This document shows positions 1 through 5,253 of a DNA stretch of 15,130 nucleotides, one piece after another. Below the pieces are notes generated by a model. That model was not told the origin of the DNA, did no database searches, and saw only the letters and a list, made by a program, of their open reading frames with translations. A program made the translations under genes and the position numbers. The first letter of the stretch is position 1. Each line of letters opens with the position of its first letter. The DNA comes from Bacillota bacterium (GTDB lineage Bacteria; Bacillota; Clostridia; Christensenellales; CAG-138): positions 1 through 15,130 of the forward strand of contig JAEYLA010000084.1 in assembly GCA_023461495.1 (NCBI GenBank), written 5' to 3'.

Positions 1-24
1 AACAATTCCAACGAGATACTGTTG

Positions 25-55
25 AAAAAAGCCCGCTCTATTCGGAGCGGGCTTT
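25..55 (-). terminator. Intrinsic terminator of eno
   Basis: On the minus strand, just after the eno stop, the stem AAGCCCGCTC / GAGCGGGCTT (10 bp, 6-base loop) is followed by a run of six T. This is a textbook Rho-independent terminator and closes the leftward transcription unit. The plus-strand side has only three T after the stem, so it would work poorly in the other direction. Confidence 0.93.
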
Positions 56-71
56 GCATCAGATAAGCGGG

Positions 72-1349
72 TTATTTCGGGAATACGTCCGCACGGTAGA
101 TGGCGGTATCGTTCAATTCTTCCTCAATGCGCAGCAGTTGGTTGTACTTTGCCACGCGGTCGGTGCGCGAGGGCGCGCCGGTCTTGATCTGGCCTGCGTT
201 GACGGCGACCACGATATCCGCAATGGTGACGTCTTCCGTCTCGCCGGAGCGATGGCTGACCACCGCCGTATAGCCTGCGCGGTTTGCCATGCTGATGGCG
301 TCGAGCGTTTCAGACAGCGTGCCAATCTGGTTGACTTTGATGAGGATGCTGTTTCCTACGCCAAGTTCAATGCCCTTTTGCAGGCGCTCGGTGTTGGTGA
401 CAAACAGGTCGTCTCCCACAAGCTGTACGCGCTTTCCAATGCGCTCGGTCAACAGCTTCCAGCCTTCCCAGTCCTCTTCGGATACGCCGTCTTCCAGGGA
501 GACGATTGGATATTTGTCGCACAGGTCCGCCCAGAAGGAAACCATTTCCGCCTTTGTCTTGCGGATGCCGGATTTCCAGAACAAGTAGGAGCCATCCTCC
601 TGGTACATTTCCGTGGCGGCGGCATCGATGGCAATTTTGAAATCCTCGCCGGGCTGGTAGCCGGCATCCTTGATTGCCTCAAGGATGAGCTGGATGGCTT
701 CCTCGTCCGTTTTTAGATTGGGAGCAAAGCCGCCTTCATCGCCGACTGCGGTGCCGTAGCCCTTGCTTGTGAGTACCTTCTTGAGGGTGTGGAACACCTC
801 CGCGCTCATCTGCAGGCATTCCTGGAAGTTGCGCGCGCCCACGGGCATGATCATGAACTCCTGGATGTTGACGCTGTTGTCCGCGTGCTTGCCGCCGTTT
901 AAAATGTTCATCATCGGTACGGGCAGCTGTCTTGCGTTGCAGCCGCCGATGTATTTGTAGAGCGGCAGGCCCGCCTGCTGCGCGGCAGCCTTTGCAACCG
1001 CGAGCGAAACGCCGAGCATAGCGTTTGCGCCAAGCTTACCCTTGTTGGGGGTGCCATCCATTTCGCGCATCAGATTGTCGATGCCGACCTGATCCCTGGC
1101 ATCAAGCCCCGTAAGCTCCTTTGCAATCGCCTTGTTGATGTTCGATACGGCTTTGGTAACGCCCTTGCCGAGATAGCGCTTTTTGTCGCCGTCCCGGAGT
1201 TCCACCGCTTCAAACGATCCTGTGGATGCGCCCGAGGGGACAGCCGCCCGCCCGATGGCGCCGCCGGAAAGCCGCACCTCCGCTTCTATGGTGGGATTGC
1301 CTCTGGAATCGAGGATCTCCCGGCCTTTTACTTCAACGATTTTGAACAT
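72..1349 (-). CDS. eno: Enolase (phosphopyruvate hydratase)
   Basis: Cytosolic glycolytic enzyme that interconverts 2-phosphoglycerate and phosphoenolpyruvate; in many bacteria it also joins RNA-degrading complexes. The 425-residue length is normal for the family. Visible hallmarks are the N-terminal EILDSRGNPT (11-20), the mobile loop PSGASTG (38-44), general acid/base E205 in GDEGG, Mg ligands D242, E286 and D313, catalytic K338 inside the signature ILIKVNQIGTLSET (335-348), and SHRSGETED (365-373). The ATG is preceded on the minus strand by AAGGAAAGGAG with 7-base spacing. It has its own promoter (near 1433-1462) and a terminator right after the stop, so it looks monocistronic. A terminator separates it from the upstream repressor gene, so its position next to the feo operon need not mean co-regulation. 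Nothing in the sequence is abnormal. Confidence 0.99.
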   Translation of the reverse strand: MFKIVEVKGREILDSRGNPTIEAEVRLSGGAIGRAAVPSGASTGSFEAVELRDGDKKRYLGKGVTKAVSNINKAIAKELTGLDARDQVGIDNLMREMDGTPNKGKLGANAMLGVSLAVAKAAAQQAGLPLYKYIGGCNARQLPVPMMNILNGGKHADNSVNIQEFMIMPVGARNFQECLQMSAEVFHTLKKVLTSKGYGTAVGDEGGFAPNLKTDEEAIQLILEAIKDAGYQPGEDFKIAIDAAATEMYQEDGSYLFWKSGIRKTKAEMVSFWADLCDKYPIVSLEDGVSEEDWEGWKLLTERIGKRVQLVGDDLFVTNTERLQKGIELGVGNSILIKVNQIGTLSETLDAISMANRAGYTAVVSHRSGETEDVTIADIVVAVNAGQIKTGAPSRTDRVAKYNQLLRIEEELNDTAIYRADVFPK

Positions 1350-1409
1350 ATCATGACTCCTTTCCTTGGTGGACGGGCTGCTCCGCCCGCATGGTTGTAC
1401 ATTGTTGGC

Positions 1410-1425
1410 GCGGCATTTGTGCCGC
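1410..1425 (-). other. 5'-terminal stem-loop of the eno mRNA
   Basis: GCGGCA-TTTG-TGCCGC is a perfect 6-bp stem with a 4-base loop. The predicted eno transcription start is at about 1426, so the hairpin would form at the extreme 5' end of the mRNA. Such end hairpins are known to shield mRNAs from 5'-end-dependent decay. A second, weaker hairpin (CGGGC / GCCCG, 1374-1389) lies between it and the ribosome binding site. The role is inferred. Confidence 0.5.
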
Positions 1426-1432
1426 TATGCTT

Positions 1433-1462
1433 AATATACACGGTTTTCCAAAACTTTAGCAA
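1433..1462 (-). promoter_or_regulatory. eno promoter
   Basis: On the minus strand, -35 TTGCTA (1462-1457) and -10 TATATT (1438-1433) are separated by 18 bases. The predicted start is near 1426, giving a leader of about 77 bases before the eno ATG. It lies just downstream of the terminator of the repressor gene, as expected for an independent sigma-A type promoter. Confidence 0.6.
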
Positions 1463-1483
1463 CACAATGCACATTGTTTGCAT

Positions 1484-1513
1484 AAAAAGGCACGCGGAAT
1501 GGATTCCGCGTGC
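1484..1513 (-). terminator. Intrinsic terminator after the feo-locus repressor gene
   Basis: On the minus strand, GCACGCGGAA - TCCA - TTCCGCGTGC (10-bp stem, 4-base loop) is followed by CTTTTT. It starts 16 bases after the repressor stop codon and before the eno promoter, so it marks the end of the feo operon. Confidence 0.93.
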
Positions 1514-1529
1514 ACAAGTGGAAGCATCT

Positions 1530-1955
1530 TCAGCATTGCAACAGATTGAGCGGGGTAACTTCGCGCTCTTCCCGGGTGCTGTTTTCAATGCTCACGCAGA
1601 GGCTGTCTACGCAGCGCTGCGAAAGATTGCCAAGAATCGCAAGCGCGCATTCCTCTGCGTCAAATGCGGAGAGGTTTGCGAATTGCTTGAAAAACGGATA
1701 TATCTGCTTGTACTGCGCAAGGTAGCAGCTTGAGATATCCCGCCCCGCCTGGGTCAGCTTTACCGTCTGGCGCGGCTGCTTCTCTATCAGTCCCATATCC
1801 GCAAGGGTCTTGAGCATGCGGCATACGGAAGGCCGCGCCACACCAAGCTCAATGGCAATGTCCACCGAGCGCGCCTCGCCCTTAAGCTCCACAAGCTTTG
1901 AGATAATCAGCAGATATTTAATTTTTGCATTGGAAAGCTCCATTTGCCTACACAT
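1530..1955 (-). CDS. DtxR-like winged-helix repressor, Cys-rich, probable Feo regulator
   Basis: A 141-residue protein with an N-terminal winged helix-turn-helix (about 8-72). RSVDIAIELGVARPSVCRML (29-48) aligns with the recognition helix of iron/manganese repressors of the DtxR/MntR type, and VKLTQAGRDI matches the wing. The C-terminal half resembles the dimerisation region, but the usual metal ligands look replaced: the His after the wing is Tyr (QYKQ), and in the EACxxEH-like stretch (E102-C103-A-L-A-I) only the Cys remains. The protein has no histidine and seven cysteines (2, 45, 77, 103, 115, 120, 141). ATG at 1955 is given; ATG at 1943 (starting MELSN) is equally possible, because neither has a strong ribosome site. 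It is the last gene of the feo operon and is probably the repressor of the GTTAG-N6-CTAAC sites. A MarR-family label is the alternative. Family is fairly sure, ligand unknown. Confidence 0.75.
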   Translation of the reverse strand: MCRQMELSNAKIKYLLIISKLVELKGEARSVDIAIELGVARPSVCRMLKTLADMGLIEKQPRQTVKLTQAGRDISSCYLAQYKQIYPFFKQFANLSAFDAEECALAILGNLSQRCVDSLCVSIENSTREEREVTPLNLLQC

Positions 1956-1982
1956 CCTGTCCTATCTGTCAAGTAAGGCAAG

Positions 1983-2015
1983 GGCCGGCCTGGGGTTTTG
2001 GGTTCCAGGCCGGCC
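1983..2015 (-). other. GC-rich intergenic stem-loop in the feo operon
   Basis: A perfect 11-bp stem, GGCCGGCCTGG / CCAGGCCGGCC, encloses an 11-base loop. It lies between the small FeoB-associated gene and the repressor gene. There is no T-run on either side, so it is not a normal intrinsic terminator. It may block 3' exonucleases or lower expression of the repressor relative to the transporter. The structure is certain; the function is inferred. Confidence 0.55.
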
Positions 2016-2025
2016 GAGTCGCCGG

Positions 2026-2175
2026 TTAATGGCAGTGATCGCAGCCGGAAGAGCAGCCGGGGCAACCGCCGCAGCCGCCGCTTTCCTTGGCACGTTTGCG
2101 CTTTTTTACCATGTTGAAAACCACAAACGCAACGAGTGCGGCAAGACCCAGGCTGATGAGTATGGTTGCCAGCAT
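2026..2175 (-). CDS. FeoB-associated Cys-rich membrane protein
   Basis: A 49-residue protein with one membrane helix (about residues 3-22), a basic stretch KKRKR just after it (cytoplasmic side by the positive-inside rule), and a short tail containing CGGCPGCSSGCDHCH. This is the layout of the small FeoB-associated Cys-rich proteins found after feoB in Firmicutes. They are thought to assist ferrous iron transport, perhaps by binding metal at the cytoplasmic face, but the mechanism is not established. The start at 2175 is chosen because GAAGGAGGG lies just upstream; the longer in-frame extension to 2355 runs into feoB and is not supported. It is the fourth gene of the feo operon, 73 bases after feoB. 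Confidence 0.9.
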   Translation of the reverse strand: MLATILISLGLAALVAFVVFNMVKKRKRAKESGGCGGCPGCSSGCDHCH

Positions 2176-2248
2176 AAAAATCCCTCCTTCAGGATGCACG
2201 GTGCACAATTGACGATACGGGTTCTTGTTATAAGGGCTTGGTATTACA

Positions 2249-4399
2249 TTATGCGGCCCTTCCCGCTTTTGATTCGTAAACTTTGGGGCGCTTGTCGGCA
2301 GGATTGCGGCGGAACAGCAAGTAGAAGAACACCGCCGTAACCAAGAGGCCCGCAAAGCTTCCCAGCGTGAATACGCCTGTCGTAATCAGAGAACCGATCT
2401 GGAAGATGGCAAGCGCTACGATGTAGGCAAATATCGTCTGGTAGCCGATTGCGAACCACGTCAGCTTGCCGCTCCCCATTTCGCGCTTGATGGCGCCCAT
2501 CGCGGCAAAGCAGGGTGCGCACAGCAGGTTGAATACCAGCAGGGAATAGGCGGCAAGCGGTGTAAAGGCGGCCTGCAGCCTTGCCCAATACTCTACGCCA
2601 TCCTCGGCTACTTCGGCAAAACCGTAGAGGATACCGAACGTGCCGACGAGGTTCTCCTTGGCGACAAGGCCGGTGAGGGTAGCGACGCTTGCTTCCCAGG
2701 TGCCAAAACCGAGCGGTGCGAAAATAGGAGCAATCGCGCGGCCGAGGGTGGAGAGCATGGAATCCGCCGTATCCACCATTTGGATGGACCAGTCAAAGGC
2801 GCTCAGGAACCAGACAATGATCGCGGAGATAAAGATGATGGTACCGGCTTTTTCCACAAACGATTTTGCACGGTCCCACATGTGGATGAGCACGCCCTTG
2901 ACGCCCGGCACGTGGTAGGTGGGAAGCTCCATGACGAACGGGGCGGGGTCGCCTGCGAATGCCTTAAACTTCTTGAGGATAATCCCGGAGCTGATGATGG
3001 CCGCGATGCCAAGGAAGTACGCGGAGGTAGCAACCCAGCCCGCATTGTCAAACAGCGCGCCAGCAATCAGCGCAATGATGGGCAGCTTTGCGCCGCAGGG
3101 GATGAAGGTGGTGGTGATGATGGTCATCCTGCGGTCGCTTTCGTTTTCAATCGTACGAGAGGCCATGATGCCCGGCACCCCGCAACCCGTACCGATCAGG
3201 ATGGGGATGAAGGATTTGCCGGAAAGGCCGAATTTACGGAAGATACGGTCCATGATGAACGCAATGCGCGCCATGTAGCCGCAGTCTTCCAGAATTGCCA
3301 GGAAGAAGAACAGCACGAGCATCTGCGGCAGGAAGCCTAAAACTGCGCCTACGCCGCCGATGATGCCGTCAAGGATCAAGGAGTGCAGCCAGGCGGCAGT
3401 ACCCCAGGAAGCGAGCAGACCGTCAACCGCGGGGGGGATAATTTCGCCGAACAGGCTGTCGTTCACCCAGCCCGTCGCCCAATCGCCAACGGTGGACACG
3501 GAGATATAATACACAATCCCCATAACGAGAATGAAGATGGGCAGCGCGAGTATCCGGTTGGTCACAATGCGGTCAATCTTATCCGAAACCGTCATGTTGC
3601 CGGCGGGGCGGTGCTTCTTCACGCAGGCGTCCATCAGCTTGCTGATGTAAGAATAGCGCTCGTTGGTGATGATGCTTTCGCTGTCGTCATCAAGTTCCGC
3701 TTCACAGTCGGTAATAATTTTTTCGAGCTTTGCTTCGATATCGCCCGTCAGCTTGAGCTGCGTGCGAACTTTTTCATCGCGCTCAAACAGCTTGATGGAG
3801 AACCAGCGCAAAAGCTTTCCATCCACAAGGGCGCGGATGAGGTCTTCAATATGCGCGATAGCGTGCTCCACCGTACCGCCAAACGTGTGCAACGGTTCGG
3901 CGTTCTGCTGCTTCTGGGCCAGCGCCACGGCGCGTTCGGCCACTTCCTTTGTACCGAGGCCCTTGAGCGCGGAGGTTTCCACAATTTCACACCCGAGCGC
4001 TTCGCTCAGCTTCTTCATATCGATGATGTCGCCGTTCTTGCGTACAACGTCAATCATGTTGAGCGCGATGACAACGGGGAGGCCAAGCTCCACGAGCTGC
4101 GTGGTCAGGTATAGGTTACGCTCGATATTGGAACTGTCTACAATATTAATGATTGCATCCGGTTTTTCATTGATCAGGTAATTACGGGAGACCACTTCCT
4201 CGAGTGTATAGGGAGAAAGGGAATAGATGCCGGGCAGATCCTGAATGATAATGTCCTTGTGCCCTCTGAGCTTCCCCTCTTTTTTCTCAACCGTGACGCC
4301 CGGCCAGTTGCCCACATACTGCGAGCTGCCTGTCAGATCGTTGAACATGGTCGTCTTGCCGGAATTCGGGTTTCCTGCAAGTGCGATTTTAATAGACAT
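2249..4399 (-). CDS. feoB: Ferrous iron transport protein B
   Basis: Inner-membrane Fe(II) uptake protein of 716 residues, with an N-terminal cytosolic G domain, a helical spacer and a polytopic C-terminal transport domain. G1 is GNPNSGKT (9-16), switch I includes GVTVE with T36, G3 is DLPG (54-57), G4 is NMID (114-117), and a G5-like SAL follows. The first Gate motif GTGCGVPGIMASR sits around residues 399-411, and the second Gate region has TTTFIPCGAKLPI. Several hydrophobic segments follow, down to FYLLFRR near the C-terminus. The ATG has AGGAGGGG upstream with good spacing. It is preceded by two feoA genes and followed by the Cys-rich partner and the repressor. A GTTAG-N6-CTAAC site lies 26 bases upstream of its start, so feoB may be controlled separately from feoA as well as with it. 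Confidence 0.98.
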   Translation of the reverse strand: MSIKIALAGNPNSGKTTMFNDLTGSSQYVGNWPGVTVEKKEGKLRGHKDIIIQDLPGIYSLSPYTLEEVVSRNYLINEKPDAIINIVDSSNIERNLYLTTQLVELGLPVVIALNMIDVVRKNGDIIDMKKLSEALGCEIVETSALKGLGTKEVAERAVALAQKQQNAEPLHTFGGTVEHAIAHIEDLIRALVDGKLLRWFSIKLFERDEKVRTQLKLTGDIEAKLEKIITDCEAELDDDSESIITNERYSYISKLMDACVKKHRPAGNMTVSDKIDRIVTNRILALPIFILVMGIVYYISVSTVGDWATGWVNDSLFGEIIPPAVDGLLASWGTAAWLHSLILDGIIGGVGAVLGFLPQMLVLFFFLAILEDCGYMARIAFIMDRIFRKFGLSGKSFIPILIGTGCGVPGIMASRTIENESDRRMTIITTTFIPCGAKLPIIALIAGALFDNAGWVATSAYFLGIAAIISSGIILKKFKAFAGDPAPFVMELPTYHVPGVKGVLIHMWDRAKSFVEKAGTIIFISAIIVWFLSAFDWSIQMVDTADSMLSTLGRAIAPIFAPLGFGTWEASVATLTGLVAKENLVGTFGILYGFAEVAEDGVEYWARLQAAFTPLAAYSLLVFNLLCAPCFAAMGAIKREMGSGKLTWFAIGYQTIFAYIVALAIFQIGSLITTGVFTLGSFAGLLVTAVFFYLLFRRNPADKRPKVYESKAGRAA

Positions 4400-4425
4400 T
4401 TTGCACCCCTCCTAAAACAAATGGT

Positions 4426-4443
4426 GGTTAGATATTTCTAACC
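4426..4443. promoter_or_regulatory. Operator D, GTTAG-N6-CTAAC, between feoA and feoB
   Basis: GGTTAG-ATATTT-CTAACC is a perfect 6-6-6 inverted repeat and matches the three sites in the feoA-tilS spacer. It lies downstream of the possible attenuator hairpin and 26 bases before the feoB ATG. I see no convincing -10 box here, so it may act as a roadblock or belong to a weak internal promoter. Confidence 0.8.
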
Positions 4444-4452
4444 CTCAACCCT

Positions 4453-4478
4453 AAAATATGCAGCCCCGAGGAGGCTGC
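4453..4478 (-). terminator. Weak terminator or attenuator between feoA and feoB
   Basis: On the minus strand, right after the feoA stop, GCAGCC - 7-base loop - GGCTGC is followed by ATATTTTA. The stem is short and the T-run is broken, so partial termination is more likely than a full stop. It sits directly before operator D and could lower feoB relative to feoA. Confidence 0.45.
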
Positions 4479-4479
4479 C

Positions 4480-4701
4480 TTAACCGACCTCAATCATTTC
4501 CGCGTCCGCCTTGCGGATGGAAAGTTCATAATTTCTTACATTGACCTCGATCGGATCGCCGAGCGGTGCAACCTTACGCACAAAAATGTCCACTCCCTTG
4601 GTAATACCCATATCCATGATCCTGCGCTTTACGGGACCCTCCCCGTGCAGCTTGACAACCGTTACGGTTTCGCCCAGCTTTACGTTGCGAAGCGTTTTCA
4701 T
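4480..4701 (-). CDS. feoA: Ferrous iron transport protein A (second copy in operon)
   Basis: A 73-residue cytosolic SH3-like protein that is thought to bind FeoB and support its transport activity. The family pattern is clear: LGETVTVVKLHGEGPVKRRI, then MDMGITKGVDIFVRKVAPLGDP and a final strand IEVNVRNYELSIRKADAEMI. The ATG is preceded by AGGAGG about 10 bases upstream, and this site overlaps the stop of the upstream feoA, which suggests translational coupling. It is the more typical of the two FeoA proteins in the operon and directly precedes feoB. Confidence 0.95.
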   Translation of the reverse strand: MKTLRNVKLGETVTVVKLHGEGPVKRRIMDMGITKGVDIFVRKVAPLGDPIEVNVRNYELSIRKADAEMIEVG

Positions 4702-4715
4702 GCCGCCTTTTCCTC

Positions 4716-4931
4716 CTACACCATAATTCTATTCGTCATGCTCTGGCTTAGAGCAATGCGTGTATCCTTGATGTTGAGTATCATATTTCCGCCCGCAATC
4801 TTGGAGACGACCGTCACACAGCCGCCGACAACAAATCCAAGATTTGCAAGGTGCTGCCTTACCTCGTCATTGCCAGTGACCTTTTTAATGTAATTTTTTT
4901 CCCCTGCCTGCGCCATGGAAAGCGGCATCAT
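4716..4931 (-). CDS. feoA: Ferrous iron transport protein A (first copy in operon, divergent)
   Basis: A small FeoA/SH3-like protein of about 71 residues; tandem FeoA domains are common in Firmicutes feo operons. The pattern VRQHLANLGFVVGGCVTVVSKIAGGNMILNIKDTRIALSQSMTNRIMV matches the second half of the domain, in shorter pieces LANLGF, GNMIL and IALSQSMTNRI. It differs clearly from the second copy, so the two are not a recent duplication and may have distinct roles. The ATG at 4931 is chosen because GGAGG lies 7 bases upstream; GTG at 4937 would sit inside that ribosome site, and ATG at 4928 is also possible. It is the first gene of the operon, 14 bases before the next feoA. Confidence 0.9.
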   Translation of the reverse strand: MMPLSMAQAGEKNYIKKVTGNDEVRQHLANLGFVVGGCVTVVSKIAGGNMILNIKDTRIALSQSMTNRIMV

Positions 4932-5000
4932 GATCACTCCTCCCTGAATGTTGCGTGGTACGCCGCGCCGTGTGTGCGAGCATACCGGAAAACGTATTGT

Positions 5001-5018
5001 AGTTAGAAGATCCTAACC
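5001..5018. promoter_or_regulatory. Operator A, GTTAG-N6-CTAAC
   Basis: AGTTAG-AAGATC-CTAACC has the same 5-6-5 core as the other three sites. It falls about 40-57 bases downstream of the predicted feo transcription start. A further GTTAG half-site abuts it (CTAACC then GTTAGG), making a second, overlapping palindrome CCTAACCGTTAGG. Confidence 0.8.
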
Positions 5019-5034
5019 GTTAGGGCTGGAAAAT

Positions 5035-5052
5035 GGTTAGCTCATACTAACC
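5035..5052. promoter_or_regulatory. Operator B, GTTAG-N6-CTAAC
   Basis: GGTTAG-CTCATA-CTAACC is a perfect 6-6-6 inverted repeat lying immediately downstream of the predicted feo transcription start (about +6 to +23). A bound repressor there would block initial elongation. Confidence 0.85.
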
Positions 5053-5064
5053 TCTACCAAGAGA

Positions 5065-5093
5065 AGTTTAGCATTCCAATGCATGGTTGTCAA
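5065..5093 (-). promoter_or_regulatory. feo operon promoter
   Basis: On the minus strand, -35 TTGACA (5093-5088, perfect consensus), a 17-base spacer and extended -10 TGC-TAAACT (-10 at 5070-5065) predict a start near 5058, about 125 bases before feoA. Operators A and B lie just downstream and C upstream. A second possible minus promoter, TTGTGT-16-TAGAAT (5120-5093), overlaps it and has operator C immediately upstream. Confidence 0.75.
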
Positions 5094-5121
5094 TTCTACA
5101 TAAAAAAAACTGTCACACAAA

Positions 5122-5139
5122 TGTTAGCTCACGCTAACT
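5122..5139. promoter_or_regulatory. Operator C, GTTAG-N6-CTAAC
   Basis: TGTTAG-CTCACG-CTAACT keeps the five-base core. It lies 64-81 bases upstream of the predicted feo start and also covers the -35 region of a plus-strand extended -10 box (TGCTATAGT, 5148-5156). It could thus affect feo by looping, or a rightward transcript, or both. Confidence 0.8.
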
Positions 5140-5216
5140 TTAAGACATGCTATAGTAATTGCTTATGGCGAATAGAGACATGTTCCGCCAGACCGGGGGT
5201 AAAATGCGCGCGAGTC

Positions 5217-5245
5217 TTGTCAAAAGCGGGTCAAACGCGTATCAT
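5217..5245 (+). promoter_or_regulatory. tilS promoter, start at or next to the ATG
   Basis: -35 TTGTCA (5217-5222), a 17-base spacer and -10 TATCAT (5240-5245) each match consensus at five of six positions. The expected start is near 5252, two bases before the tilS ATG at 5254. No ribosome binding site is seen upstream of that ATG, so this points to a leaderless mRNA. Confidence 0.6.
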
Positions 5246-5253
5246 AACTTTAT

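Larger units (their letters stand above)
4932..5253. other. Divergent regulatory spacer between feoA and tilS
   Basis: This 322-base gene-free stretch is AT-rich compared with its neighbours. It holds operators A, B and C, an extra abutting half-site GTTAG (5019-5023), the leftward feo promoter and at least one rightward promoter serving tilS. I find no tRNA or other RNA gene in it. Confidence 0.8.

Noticed and set aside
54..716. Long plus-strand open frame opposite eno
   Set aside because: Shadow of the GC-rich third codon positions of eno; it starts at the eno terminator and shows no domain.
1530..1955. FeoC as identity of the small winged-helix gene in the feo operon
   Set aside because: FeoC is about 80 residues and carries a characteristic C-terminal Cys cluster; this protein is 141 residues with a DtxR-like second half.
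2176..2355. Longer form of the Cys-rich FeoB partner
   Set aside because: It would overlap feoB and lacks a ribosome site; the 49-residue form has GAAGGAGGG and the expected membrane helix at its start.
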